Source: MADRE2 sp964397015
GTDB taxonomy: Bacteria > Desulfobacterota > Desulfobacteria > Desulfobacterales > Desulfobacteraceae
DNA length: 64,000 bases
Direction of reading: 5' to 3'
Assembly: GCA_964397015.1 (NCBI GenBank)
Contig: CAYNHL010000002.1
Coordinates: 1-64,000, forward strand
Below, in pieces: positions 34,215 through 43,522 of this stretch. Numbering within the stretch: the first letter of the stretch is position 1; each line of letters begins with the position of its first letter. The position numbers and the translations under genes were made by a program. The notes below the pieces were generated by a model. The model was not told the DNA's origin. It did not search any database and saw nothing but the letters and a program-made list of their open reading frames with translations.

Positions 34215-35135
34215 TTATCCTTTATACAGTTTTGGGTTCAGCACATCCCTGAGCCAGTCACCTAAAAGATTGACCACCAGAACAAACAGTACCAGTACAA
34301 GTCCGGGGAAGATAGTGATCCACCATGAGCCGGAAAATATGTACTCGAATCCTGACCGGATCAAGGATCCCAAAGAGGGTTTGGTAATGGGCATGCCCAG
34401 TCCGAGAAATGAAAGGGCGGCTTCGCTCATGACAGCATTGGCTACCTGCAGCGTGGAGATGACCATTATGGATGTCAGGGCGTTGGGCAGCACGTGACGT
34501 ACCATGATCACCGGCCGGGAAAGACCTATTACCCTGGCGGCCTCGACATATTCCTTGTTTTTTTCTCCCATGACAGCGGCCCGGATGGTCCTGGCATACA
34601 TGGGCCACTCCGCCAGGCCGATAATGACGATCAGCAGTGGTACTGCCAGCTGTTCATATTTTCCTAAGCCGAATACTATCTGGAAAATAGCTCCTATAAA
34701 AATGGCCACCATCAGGTAGGGAAAGGAAAACTGGATATCTGCAATCCGCATGAGGAATGAATCCATCCGCCCTCCCAGGTAACCGGCGGTAAGGCCCATT
34801 AAAATACCAATGGTTGCCTGCAGGGTCACGGCACCCATGCCAATGATAATGGAGGTACGAAGTCCATAGAGCATGGTGGACAGCATGTCCCGTCCCATGT
34901 TATCCGTTCCCAGCAGGAAGTCCTCGGTCCCGCCTTCAATGAACGTGGGCGGGATTTCTGAATTCATGATATCGATATTGTGAGGGTCGTACGGATCCAT
35001 TGGGGCAAGCAGGGGGGCGAACAGGGCCATCATCAGGAAGATCACCAGTACGATGAAACTGGCAATAGCCACCTTGTCCCGCTTGAAACTGTACAGAAAA
35101 TATGAGTTCTTGAACTTTTTAAGCTTTTCTTTCAT
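34215..35135 (-). CDS. dppC: Peptide ABC transporter permease, DppC type
   Basis: 306 residues. N-terminal helix (VAIASFIVLVIFLMMALFAP) followed by the BPD_transp_1 fold with five further helices and the EAA loop (EYVEAARVIGLSRPVIMVRHVLPN). The ATG at 35135 overlaps the dppB stop as ATGA. The longer reading from 35300 lies in another frame inside dppB and has no site. Inner-membrane subunit with DppB. Confidence 0.96.
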   Translation of the reverse strand: MKEKLKKFKNSYFLYSFKRDKVAIASFIVLVIFLMMALFAPLLAPMDPYDPHNIDIMNSEIPPTFIEGGTEDFLLGTDNMGRDMLSTMLYGLRTSIIIGMGAVTLQATIGILMGLTAGYLGGRMDSFLMRIADIQFSFPYLMVAIFIGAIFQIVFGLGKYEQLAVPLLIVIIGLAEWPMYARTIRAAVMGEKNKEYVEAARVIGLSRPVIMVRHVLPNALTSIMVISTLQVANAVMSEAALSFLGLGMPITKPSLGSLIRSGFEYIFSGSWWITIFPGLVLVLFVLVVNLLGDWLRDVLNPKLYKG

Positions 35136-36115
35136 TTTGTTCCTGTTATTCTGACGGTGGGGTTGATCAGCCCGTAAAGGATGTCTACAACTGTATTGAC
35201 AATAACAAACACACATGCCACTACCACCAGGTAGGCTATCAGCAGGGAGATATCCGCACGCTGGACCGCTTCCAGGAACATGAATCCCATGCCCTGCCAT
35301 TGAAACACGGTTTCCGTGAGAATGGTAAAGGCGAACATGATTCCGATCTGGACACCGAACACGGTGATAACGGGCAGCAACGTGTTCTTGAACGCATGGA
35401 CCAGCCAGATTCTCATGGGGGACAACCCCTTGGCCCAGGCATACTTGATGTACTCGGTCTCCAGTACCTCCATCATTTCCGACCGGATCAGCCGGATATA
35501 CAGCGGCATCATGATGGAGGACAGGGAAATACAGGGCAATATGAGGTGTTTAAGGCCGTCAACGGTCAAAAATCCTGTCTGCCAGTACTCGCTTCCGAAC
35601 AAAGCCACTGTTTCACCGCGGCCGTAAGACGGCAGCACCCCCAGTATGATCGCGAACAGGTAAATCAGGAGGATGGCCGTTAAAAATACCGGCATGGATA
35701 CCCCCAGGGTGGAAAAACTCATGATGAACCTCGACAGCAGGCTGTGAGGTTTCAGGGCCGAATAGACCCCCAGGGGTAAAGAGACCACGATGATGATCAG
35801 GGCTGTTCCAAACACCAGTTCAATGGTGGCAGGAGCGTGTTTGAGTATGACTTCAAGGGCGGGCCGGCTGTACATGAACGACATGCCCAGGTCTCCCTTT
35901 AAGGCATTTTTTACAAACCGGACATACTGGACAAAAAAAGGATCGTTCAATCCCATTTCATCAGCCATTTTGGCCCTCTGGGCCGGTGTTACGCGCTCTC
36001 CTACCAGGTCACGGATGGGATCACCGATCTGGGATTTGATGGAAAATCCAACCATTCCTATAATAAGCATCACCAGGATGGCCTGGGCAATTCTTCTCAA
36101 TATAAATGCAACCAT
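35132..36115 (-). CDS. dppB: Peptide ABC transporter permease, DppB type
   Basis: 327 residues, six membrane helices, with the family N-terminus LRRIAQAILVMLIIGMVGFSI, the LPLGVYSALKP motif and the EAA-like TEYIKYAWAKGLSPMRIWLVHAFKN. It forms the inner-membrane channel with DppC, with which it overlaps by 4 nt. It follows the binding-protein gene after a 105-nt gap with a strong hairpin. Confidence 0.96.
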   Translation of the reverse strand: MVAFILRRIAQAILVMLIIGMVGFSIKSQIGDPIRDLVGERVTPAQRAKMADEMGLNDPFFVQYVRFVKNALKGDLGMSFMYSRPALEVILKHAPATIELVFGTALIIIVVSLPLGVYSALKPHSLLSRFIMSFSTLGVSMPVFLTAILLIYLFAIILGVLPSYGRGETVALFGSEYWQTGFLTVDGLKHLILPCISLSSIMMPLYIRLIRSEMMEVLETEYIKYAWAKGLSPMRIWLVHAFKNTLLPVITVFGVQIGIMFAFTILTETVFQWQGMGFMFLEAVQRADISLLIAYLVVVACVFVIVNTVVDILYGLINPTVRITGTK

Positions 36116-36145
36116 AATTTTTTCTTGTATAAAGACATTGAAGAA

Positions 36146-36180
36146 CCTGCCGGAAGCCGGAAAATCCGGATTCCGGCAGG
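36146..36180 (-). promoter_or_regulatory. Intercistronic hairpin between dppA and dppB
   Basis: A 15-nt inverted repeat with one mismatch (36146-36160 / 36166-36180, CCTGCCGGAA arms) and a 5-nt loop. No T-run follows on the minus strand, so it fits an mRNA-stabilising or partial-termination element that raises binding-protein expression relative to the transporter genes. Confidence 0.65.
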
Positions 36181-36220
36181 ATGGTCAGTACCATTTTCGT
36201 GTCATTGCATCAATAACTCA

Positions 36221-37780
36221 CTATTCAATGACCAGGTCACCGAAATAGGGGAAGTTCATTGCATTGATGATCGGACGGACACGGACGTTTTTCTTTGCAC
36301 CATAGGAATGGTTCTGCCAGTGATAGGGAACAAAGGCGGCGTCGTCGTAGAGAATCTGCTCGACTTCCTGGAGCATGCTGGCCCTCTTGTCAAGGTCTGT
36401 TTCAGACTGGGCTGCCAGGACAAGCTCGTCCACTTTCGGGTTGCAGTACATGCCTGAGTTGAACTGGCCGTAGCCGGTCTCGGCATCAGGGCACATCGTC
36501 AGGAATTCAGAGAAATTGCCGGAATCTTCGGTATCTGAATGCCATCCGATCATCATCATGTCGGCAGCCTTTGCATCGAATTCATCCCAGTACTGTGCCT
36601 TGGGCAAGGTTTTCAGGTTGACCTTGATGTTGATTTTTCCCAGCATCTGGGCGGTGGCTTCTGCAATCTTGGCATCATTGACATAACGGTTGTTGGGAGC
36701 CATCATGGAAATCTCGAAGCCGTCTTCATAACCGGCTTCCTTCATGAGTGCCTTGGCTTTTTCAAGATCATAACGGGGTTTGAGGTTTTCCTTGTACCCG
36801 ACATATCCCCTGGGACCCTGCTGGCCAGCAACTGTGGCGGTGCCTTTCATGATCTGCTGAACGATGCCTGTATTGTTGACTGCATGTACGATAGCCTGGC
36901 GGACTCTGACATCCTTGAAGGCGGGAACCCTTTCCTGGTTCATCTGGAAAGTGATGATCCGGCCGCCGGAAATTGTTTCAAGCTTGACCTTGTCGTCAGA
37001 GTTGATGCGTTTGAAATCCTGGGGCGGTACCGGAGAGATGAAATCCACGTCACCTGACAGCAGGGCGGCCACGCGGGTGGCGTTTTCCTTGATCGGGGTC
37101 AGGGTCAGCTCGGTAACGTTGCCCGGGCAGTTTGCATCCCAGTAATCGGGATTGCGTTTTAAAACGAGTTTTACGCCGTGATCACGTTCAGCAACGGTGA
37201 ATGCGCCTGTACCGGAGGCATTGTGCTCGGCAAAGGAATCTCCGACCTTGATTACGTCATCTTTTTTCTGGCCGGGTCTTTTGGGATCGTCACCTGAATA
37301 GAATTCAGAATCCAGGGGGAAAATATAGGTGGCCATGTTGATCAGCAGAGCATAGGGTTTTTTGGTTTTGATGTCCACTGTGTAGTCATCCACAACGGTA
37401 CATCCTTCAAATGGTGCAAAAAGGCCCTTGAAGTCAGCGCTTTTGTAAAAGCGGTCAAATGTGAATTTGACATCTTTTGCTGTAAACGGATTGCCGCTGT
37501 GGAATTTGACGCCCTTGCGCAGGTGGAAGCGCATGGTCAGATCATCGATTCTTTCCCAGCTGGTGGCCAGGCGGGGTTCGAATTCCATGTCCTGGGTCCA
37601 GCGTACAAGCGGATCAAATACCCAGTGGGACAGCTGCAGCATGCCGCCGGACAGCTGAACCTGGGGATCGAGCGACACGGGGTCGGCATCGAGTCCGACT
37701 TTGAATGTCTTTGCGCCGGCAGAAGCCGCAAAAGACAGTACCATGAAAAGACTTAGTGCAATCAGTGCTAATTTTTTCAT
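36221..37780 (-). CDS. dppA: Periplasmic peptide-binding protein, DppA type
   Basis: 519 residues: Sec signal peptide (MKKLALIALSLFMVLSFAASA), then the SBP_bac_5 fold with LDPQVQLSGG, LRKGVKFHSGNPFTAKDVKFT and VRVRQAIVHAVN. It captures oligopeptides or a related ligand (nickel or opines are possible in this family) for DppBCDF. The ATG at 37780 has GGAGGGT before it and creates the signal peptide. The longer reading adds 19 unlikely residues. First gene of the operon. Confidence 0.95.
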   Translation of the reverse strand: MKKLALIALSLFMVLSFAASAGAKTFKVGLDADPVSLDPQVQLSGGMLQLSHWVFDPLVRWTQDMEFEPRLATSWERIDDLTMRFHLRKGVKFHSGNPFTAKDVKFTFDRFYKSADFKGLFAPFEGCTVVDDYTVDIKTKKPYALLINMATYIFPLDSEFYSGDDPKRPGQKKDDVIKVGDSFAEHNASGTGAFTVAERDHGVKLVLKRNPDYWDANCPGNVTELTLTPIKENATRVAALLSGDVDFISPVPPQDFKRINSDDKVKLETISGGRIITFQMNQERVPAFKDVRVRQAIVHAVNNTGIVQQIMKGTATVAGQQGPRGYVGYKENLKPRYDLEKAKALMKEAGYEDGFEISMMAPNNRYVNDAKIAEATAQMLGKINIKVNLKTLPKAQYWDEFDAKAADMMMIGWHSDTEDSGNFSEFLTMCPDAETGYGQFNSGMYCNPKVDELVLAAQSETDLDKRASMLQEVEQILYDDAAFVPYHWQNHSYGAKKNVRVRPIINAMNFPYFGDLVIE

Positions 37781-38313
37781 CCTACCCTCCAAAAAAAACC
37801 AAAAATTAAATAAAGTTGAACTAATACAAAAAAACAAACGCCACTATCATTTTGTAGCATGTAACAAAAATATAACAATCTGTCAGGACCTACCAGAAAA
37901 AAATAAAATGGTCAAGATATATCAGGGGTATCAACGGGCAGGCGTATGTAAAAATTCCCCGGAAACGGGATATGAAAATGGGTTCATATTTTTCATATGG
38001 AATTTCAGGGATTAGTGAAAATAATTATTGACTATTTTAAAATTTAATGTAATGAATGGTTATTCATTTTTGTACTTTTTATTTTCAAGGGTGTTTAACA
38101 CCATCGCAGTTTTTTTGATGATTGTTACAATCTCTTGTTTTTATAATATTTATCTTTTTTTACTGTATGATTTATTCAAATATCACAGGGATGCAGCAAG
38201 CCTTGTACAGGCGGATGTTTTATATGAGTGTTAATTCATTTGTCTAAATACAGACCGGGTGACATTATTGCATTGCCGACATACAACAACACAGCGACAC
38301 CAGGAGGAAAAAA
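37781..38313. other. AT-rich intergenic region between divergent dppA and acyl-CoA dehydrogenase
   Basis: 533 nt. Holds the dpp promoter region and the leader of the acyl-CoA dehydrogenase gene. TTGACT, 16 nt, TAATGA (from about 38028) is a weak promoter candidate on the plus strand. A 68-codon open frame at 38028-38234 has no ribosome-binding site and codon use driven by AT content, so I do not call it. No repeat or RNA structure was recognised. Confidence 0.5.
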
Positions 38314-40128
38314 ATGGGACAGCTTATTTCTGATCGCAGGGATATCGATTTTGTCGTTCATGAACAGTTGAACGCACAGCAGCTGGCGGATCTGAATGAC
38401 AATTTTGCGGATTTCAATAAAAAAACCATCGATCTTGTCATTTCAGAAGCAAGGAATTTTGCCTTGAAGGAACTACTTCCGGCAAACAAGGAAGGGGATG
38501 AACAAGGATGCCTTTTGGAGAATGGAGTGGTCAGGACACCGGATTCCTTTAAAAGGCTGTTTGAAATTTTCAATGAAGGAGAGTGGCTGGCAGTGACCGA
38601 GGACCCCGAATGGGGCGGTCAGGGGATGCCCAGGACAATAACTTCGGCTGTGGCTGAGTACTTCAATGGAGCCAATTTTCCGTTCATGATGTATCCGGGC
38701 CTTACCCAGGGGGCGGGTCATTTGGTGGAAAAATTCGGTACCCGTGAGCAAAAGGAAATTTACCTGAAGAATATGTATACCGGGAAATGGACCGGAACCA
38801 TGCTGCTTACCGAACCCGGAGCAGGGTCGGATGTCGGCGCGCTGACCACAAAAGCGGTCAGAAACGATGACGGCACCTTTTCCATTACTGGTGAAAAAAT
38901 CTTTATTTCCGGCGGCGACCATGACCTGGCCGAAAATATCATACATCCGGTCCTTGCAAGAATTGAAGGGGCTCCGGAAGGATCCAAGGGGATTTCCCTT
39001 TTCCTGGTTCCCAAGTACCGGGTCAATCCGGACGGTTCACCGGGCGAGTTCAATGACGTGATCTGCACCGGTCTTGAACATAAACTCGGAATTCATGGAA
39101 ACAGCACCTGTTCATTGTCCCTGGGGTCCAGGGGTAATTGTATCGGAACCCTGCTGGGTGAGGAAAACAAGGGCATGAAGGCCATGTTCCTGATGATGAA
39201 CGAGGCAAGGCGACTGGTTGGATTCCAGGGATTTGCCTGTGCCAGTGCCGCCTACATGTATGCCTTGAATTATGCCAGGGATAGGGTCCAGGGAAAAAAT
39301 CTGCTGGAAGTGATGAACCCGGACGCAGAATCGGTCGCCATCATAAGGCATCCGGATGTCCGGCGCCAGTTGATGATGATGAAGGTGCTGGTTGAAGGAA
39401 TGCGGAGCCTGCTGTATTTTGTGCAGTATTGCGCGGACATGGCGGCCAACGCCGAAAAAGAGGAGGAAAGGGAGAAGTACCAGGGGTTTGTAGAGGTGCT
39501 GACCCCCATTGCAAAGGGGTATGTGACAGACCGGGCTTTTGAGGTCTGTTCCCAGGGGATGCAGGTGTACGGCGGATATGGATACATCGAGGAATATCCC
39601 ATGGCCCAGCTGCTCAGGGACTGCAGGATCACCCTGATCTATGAAGGTACCAACGGGATCCAGGCCATGGACCTTCTGGGCAGAAAACTGGGTCTTAACA
39701 AGGGCAAGCCCATTATGGACCTGTTTGGAGAAATTCAAAAAACCATTGCAGAAGGCAAGGATCATCCCATGCTGGAATCCATGGCCGGGAGGGTGGAAGA
39801 GGCTGCCAACAAGCTTGCCGAAGTCGCGATTCACATGGGAACCACCGCCATGTCGGACAAGGTGCTCAACGCTTTTGCCAATGCTCATCCGTTCCAGGAT
39901 GCAACCGGTGATGTTATCATGGCCTGGATGCACCTGTGGCGTGCCACTATTGCCGTTGGGAAAATTGAAAAGGCAAAGAAGAAAGACAAGGCTTTTTACG
40001 AAGGCATGATAAAATCTCTCCAGTTCTACGTGGAAACCCAGCTGCCCGTCACCATGGGTAGATTTGCCGCCCTGATGAACACCAGTGGTGTGGCCAACGA
40101 GATAGATGACGCTTCTTTCCCTTCCTGA
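38314..40128 (+). CDS. Acyl-CoA dehydrogenase
   Basis: 604 residues, the long bacterial acyl-CoA dehydrogenase class with an extra C-terminal domain. Seen are LTEPGAGSDVGALTTKA (FAD binding), ITGEKIFISGG, the helical domain with CSQGMQVYGGYGYIEEYP, and RITLIYEGTNGIQAMDLLGRK, where the Glu of YEGT is the usual catalytic base. It oxidises acyl-CoA in beta-oxidation and passes electrons to ETF. Strong AGGAGG site. Followed by a terminator, so monocistronic. Confidence 0.95.
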   Translation: MGQLISDRRDIDFVVHEQLNAQQLADLNDNFADFNKKTIDLVISEARNFALKELLPANKEGDEQGCLLENGVVRTPDSFKRLFEIFNEGEWLAVTEDPEWGGQGMPRTITSAVAEYFNGANFPFMMYPGLTQGAGHLVEKFGTREQKEIYLKNMYTGKWTGTMLLTEPGAGSDVGALTTKAVRNDDGTFSITGEKIFISGGDHDLAENIIHPVLARIEGAPEGSKGISLFLVPKYRVNPDGSPGEFNDVICTGLEHKLGIHGNSTCSLSLGSRGNCIGTLLGEENKGMKAMFLMMNEARRLVGFQGFACASAAYMYALNYARDRVQGKNLLEVMNPDAESVAIIRHPDVRRQLMMMKVLVEGMRSLLYFVQYCADMAANAEKEEEREKYQGFVEVLTPIAKGYVTDRAFEVCSQGMQVYGGYGYIEEYPMAQLLRDCRITLIYEGTNGIQAMDLLGRKLGLNKGKPIMDLFGEIQKTIAEGKDHPMLESMAGRVEEAANKLAEVAIHMGTTAMSDKVLNAFANAHPFQDATGDVIMAWMHLWRATIAVGKIEKAKKKDKAFYEGMIKSLQFYVETQLPVTMGRFAALMNTSGVANEIDDASFPS

Positions 40129-40152
40129 TTTTGATACATGACAGCATTTTTT

Positions 40153-40193
40153 CCGGCCGGCATCTTTTTTTTAGGTGCCGGCCGGTTTATTTT
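40153..40193 (+). terminator. Intrinsic terminator of the acyl-CoA dehydrogenase gene
   Basis: A 12-nt stem CCGGCCGGCATC (40153-40164) / GGTGCCGGCCGG (40174-40185) with one mismatch, then a T-rich tract at 40186-40193. Confidence 0.88.
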
Positions 40194-40253
40194 TGACGTG
40201 AATGGTGATATGTACCTTCTTTGACCATAATAACCATGCACAATGAGGATATG

Positions 40254-41321
40254 ATGCCCCGTTTTTTTGCCGATGCACTGCCGTTGTTGATCGGATCGCT
40301 GCCCATGGATGACCATGATGCTGCCACCCGGCTGGTTTTTGAGCATACTCCGCAGATCCCCTTGTGGGTTCAGCTGCCCGGGTATCCGCAGGAAGGCATG
40401 ATTGAACAGTTTATGGACGGACTTCCCGGTCTTGTCAAAACCCCGGAAAAAAGTTATCTGGATACCGCGGGACCTGATTTTGAAAACCAGGTGCTGGCTT
40501 TTTACGAGGACTATCTTGCCGTCACCGAATCCGGAAAGGAGCTTGCCGGGTCCAGGTTCGAGCTGCCCGATGATAAACGCAGGGGTTTTGACGCTTTTCT
40601 TCGACAGCTCGAAAGGTGCAAGCCGATGCCTCATGCCGTCAAAGGCCAGGTCACGGGTCCGGTGACATTCGGCACCCGGATGACAGACCAGACCGATACC
40701 GCTGTTTTTTACAACGACTCCCTGCGTGACATGGCCATCAAAAAACTGGCCATGAACGCAAGATGGCAGGCGCGGACATTTTCCAGTAAAGGCGCTGTCC
40801 CCATTATTTTTATTGATGAACCGGTCCTTGCCGGCCTGGGTACATCCGCCTATATAACGATTTCATCACAGGCGGTGACCCAGAGTATCGAAGAGGTGGC
40901 TGATGCTGTTCATCAGGAACAAGGTCTGGCCGGGGTGCATGTCTGCGCCAATACAGAGTGGAACCTGTTGCTTGAATCCAATATCGACATAATCAGTTTT
41001 GATGCCTGTCACTATTTTGACCGGTTTATCCTGTACCCTGACCAAATTCTTGCTTTTCTGGAAAAAGGAGGCATCCTGGCCTGGGGGATAGTACCGACAA
41101 TGTCGGCCGGGGAGATCCGGGATGCAACGGTTGATTCGCTGCTGGAGGAATTCAATGTCCAGCTACAGCAGGTATCCGCCCTGGGTATCAGCCGGGAGAC
41201 CATACTGCGTCAGTCTTTCATTACGCCGAGCTGCGGGACCGGCCCGTTGTCCTTTGAACTGGCCAAAAGGGTACTCTCATTGACCAGGGATCTTTCCATG
41301 GTGATCAGGGAAGACGCATGA
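40254..41321 (+). CDS. Short MetE-like (MetE/UROD superfamily) protein
   Basis: About 355 residues, half the length of MetE and lacking its N-terminal barrel. A Zn-type set is visible: H229-x-C231 (VHVCANTEW) and C327 (TPSCGTGP). The third ligand Glu seems replaced in the ISFDACHYF region. GQVTGPVTFGTRM resembles the substrate loop of the superfamily. It may be a core-MetE-like methyltransferase using a methylcorrinoid in place of methyltetrahydrofolate (inference). The start at 40254 has GAGG 5 nt upstream. An ATG at 40251 or TTG at 40221 is also in frame. Convergent with the transglutaminase-like gene. Confidence 0.8.
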   Translation: MPRFFADALPLLIGSLPMDDHDAATRLVFEHTPQIPLWVQLPGYPQEGMIEQFMDGLPGLVKTPEKSYLDTAGPDFENQVLAFYEDYLAVTESGKELAGSRFELPDDKRRGFDAFLRQLERCKPMPHAVKGQVTGPVTFGTRMTDQTDTAVFYNDSLRDMAIKKLAMNARWQARTFSSKGAVPIIFIDEPVLAGLGTSAYITISSQAVTQSIEEVADAVHQEQGLAGVHVCANTEWNLLLESNIDIISFDACHYFDRFILYPDQILAFLEKGGILAWGIVPTMSAGEIRDATVDSLLEEFNVQLQQVSALGISRETILRQSFITPSCGTGPLSFELAKRVLSLTRDLSMVIREDA

Positions 41322-41342
41322 TAATCGGTAATATTTTCCCTG

Positions 41343-42020
41343 CTAAGGGTTTACAATGGTTTCGCTGGCAAAATCCGTTCCGGCTTTATCGAGATTTTTG
41401 AAGTACAAAGGGTATTTTTCAAGAGATGCCTTGATTATAAGATCATAGGGAAGATCGCTGAAATTTCCGTGATCCTTCACGTATTCCATGTGCCTGTCAC
41501 CCCTTGTATTGTAAGCGTGAAAAATAGAGTCACAGGTGCCGTCAAACTCCAGCGGCATGACCCCTGCCTTGCTGCAGAGGTTTTTGTCAAAAGCCGGGGT
41601 GGCCTTGACCCACTTCTGGTCCAGGTATAATTCCGTAAATCCATGGTAAATAAACAGGTCTGTTTCCATAAGCGCACGCAGCCGTTTTGAATTCAGGTGA
41701 TTTTTGACATCGGCGAATCCGAGCCGGGCCGGAATGCCCTGGTGTCGAGCGACAGCTGCCAGCAGGACAGCCTTGGCCACGCAATAGCCGTGTTTTTTAT
41801 TTAAAATGGCGCTGGCCTTCATTGACTTCCGGGACGCTTCAAGGCTGTAAGGGTCGTACCGGATACCGTCCCTGACAGCATAGTAAAGGCTTATCGCCTT
41901 TTTTACGGGATCGGTTTCATTGCGGCATGCCTGTTTTGCAAAATTTGAAACAGCGGGTGAGTCAAAGTCCATGAAATAAGTGGGCACAAGGTACAAGCCG
42001 GTATCCAGTTGACGGGGCAT
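41343..42020 (-). CDS. Transglutaminase-like cysteine protease-family protein
   Basis: 225 residues, no signal peptide. A transglutaminase-core signature with the Cys in KKHGYCVAKAVLLAAVARHQGIPARLG, the His in IYHGFTELYL and the Asp or Asn position in WVKATPAFDK. This small cytoplasmic subclass is common in bacteria but functionally unassigned. AAAGGAAA lies before the ATG. Divergent from the HEAT-repeat operon. Confidence 0.85.
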   Translation of the reverse strand: MPRQLDTGLYLVPTYFMDFDSPAVSNFAKQACRNETDPVKKAISLYYAVRDGIRYDPYSLEASRKSMKASAILNKKHGYCVAKAVLLAAVARHQGIPARLGFADVKNHLNSKRLRALMETDLFIYHGFTELYLDQKWVKATPAFDKNLCSKAGVMPLEFDGTCDSIFHAYNTRGDRHMEYVKDHGNFSDLPYDLIIKASLEKYPLYFKNLDKAGTDFASETIVNP

Positions 42021-42238
42021 GAAGATATTTCCTTTCTGAAAGCCGGCACAGCCGGCACAGCCTTATTGAAACAGTAGTGTTTCAAAATATGAGACAGACC
42101 GATACGGGTCATGGGTACAGTTAAACCTGATTCTACGGGCTTTGTCAAATTTTTTATGACAGGTGGCATGTTTTATGCTCATGTATTTTATAAAAAATGC
42201 ATATGACCTGATTCACAAAGAAATTAAAGAGGATTTTC

Positions 42239-42925
42239 ATGCCACAGGGCCGGAAAAACAAACAAAAAGCGGGACAGATTCTGCAGATATCCGACAGGCA
42301 GGCCGCACTTGAGCAATTGCAGCAGATTCCGGACAATCAATTGATTGCCCCGCTGATGGGATTTTTCTACAGCACGGATGACCTGATCCGGTTTCGCAGC
42401 ATTGAAGCTATGGGGCATCTTGCGGTTCGCATGGAACAAAAAAAGCGTGAAAAAACCCGTGATCTTTTAAGGCGGCTGATGTGGAACCTGAATGATGAAT
42501 CAGGCGGCATCGGGTGGGGTTCGGCGGAGGCCATGGGTGAGATATTGTGCCGCTGTCCCGTGCTGGCAGCAGAATTCGGTTCCATTCTACTGGCATACCT
42601 GGATCCCCGCGGAAACTACATAGACAACGAAAGCCTGCAGCAGGGCATATTGTGGGGAATCGGGACATTTATGGCAACTGCCGGGAAAACAGCGGCGGAC
42701 TCAATTGATAACATTGCCGCCTTCCTGGAATATAGTGACCCTGTAAAACGGGCATACGCGGTTCGGGCACTGTGCCGCTGTCAAGGATACAACCGGGAAT
42801 TTCCGGGGCATATTTACAGGGACGATCACCCGGTCTGGATTTTCAAAAACTGGGAAATGATTCGTACCACAATTTCCGGGCTGGCGGCCTGCCTGTCCGA
42901 AGGAATGGAAAAAAACCAATGTTAA
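42239..42925 (+). CDS. HEAT-repeat protein of sulfate-reducer type
   Basis: 228 residues, all-helical HEAT-like repeats (LIRFRSIEAMGHLAVRME, GWGSAEAMGEILCRCP, LQQGILWGIGTFMATAG, KRAYAVRALCRCQGY). Similar proteins are, as far as I recall, typical of Desulfovibrio-like genomes, but I know no function. AGAGGA before the ATG. First gene of a three-gene operon that ends in a ferredoxin. Overlaps the next gene by 7 nt. Confidence 0.85.
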   Translation: MPQGRKNKQKAGQILQISDRQAALEQLQQIPDNQLIAPLMGFFYSTDDLIRFRSIEAMGHLAVRMEQKKREKTRDLLRRLMWNLNDESGGIGWGSAEAMGEILCRCPVLAAEFGSILLAYLDPRGNYIDNESLQQGILWGIGTFMATAGKTAADSIDNIAAFLEYSDPVKRAYAVRALCRCQGYNREFPGHIYRDDHPVWIFKNWEMIRTTISGLAACLSEGMEKNQC

Positions 42926-43170
42926 AGAAAAAATGTGATAACAACATCGCACGCACCATCGAGCTGGCCGAAAGGATGATACAGCTGGCAGCCGAAGGGG
43001 ATGCCCATCGTGAGGACCCAGGATGCGGCATTCTTTACGGTATTCTCCTGGATTCAGGATTCCGTCTTTTAAAACTGGCTGAAAAGGAAAAACAGGCCCA
43101 TATGGACAAGGGCTGGTGGCAGCAGTCAGGACCGGTTCAAGATCCTGTTGCTAAAAAAGGTCCTTTATGA
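42919..43170 (+). CDS. Small protein of unknown function between HEAT protein and ferredoxin
   Basis: 83 residues beginning MLKKKCDNNIARTIELAERM, helical, one N-terminal Cys and one near the centre (DPGCGILYG). No recognised family. The ATG at 42919 overlaps the HEAT gene stop and has an AGGAATGG-type site. A longer frame begins inside that gene. The stop overlaps the ferredoxin start as ATGA. Its tight embedding suggests it works with the ferredoxin. Confidence 0.8.
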   Translation: MLKKKCDNNIARTIELAERMIQLAAEGDAHREDPGCGILYGILLDSGFRLLKLAEKEKQAHMDKGWWQQSGPVQDPVAKKGPL

Positions 43171-43352
43171 AACAACCAGTGATTGATATGTCATCCTGTG
43201 TGCTGTGCGGCATCTGCACGGAGCTTGCGCCGAATGTGTTTTACTTCAACGATCTTGGCTTCATTGAAGTGCTGCCTTTGCCCGATTATTCTGATCCCGC
43301 CGTCCACGATGCCATGATAAACTGCCCTAAAGACTGCATCCTGTTTGAATGA
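43167..43352 (+). CDS. Single-cluster [4Fe-4S] ferredoxin
   Basis: 61 residues with C11xxC14xxC17 and C53-Pro, the pattern of a monocluster ferredoxin of the Desulfovibrio ferredoxin I type. C57 could form the second structural cysteine. A small cytoplasmic electron carrier. Its translation is coupled to the upstream 83-residue gene by an ATGA overlap. Confidence 0.93.
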   Translation: MKQPVIDMSSCVLCGICTELAPNVFYFNDLGFIEVLPLPDYSDPAVHDAMINCPKDCILFE

Positions 43353-43477
43353 CCTTTTTTATCCTTCCCCGTTTTTCCATATTTTTCTTTGAATAATCAT
43401 TGCATCTGATACACAAATGTGCCATGTAACACCTGTATGCGCAGGGCAATATCCTGTGGTGACGTATAATAGGGATA

Positions 43478-43522
43478 ACTCGACTTTCGGGCTTCATGAC
43501 CCCATTTACTCCGAAAGTTGAG
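43478..43522. repeat. Inverted pair of the dispersed element, copy C (hairpin)
   Basis: 43478-43494 read on the minus strand is AAGCCCGAAAGTCGAGT, one mismatch from copies A and B. 43511-43522 carries CCGAAAGTTGAG on the plus strand. In RNA the arms pair over 12 bp (one G-U) across a 20-nt loop. The right arm runs into the GAGGGGG Shine-Dalgarno sequence of the downstream regulator. Confidence 0.7.

Noticed and set aside
38028..38234. Possible 68-residue hydrophobic protein
   Set aside because: Lacks a ribosome-binding site and the residues follow the AT-rich base composition; no conserved pattern.
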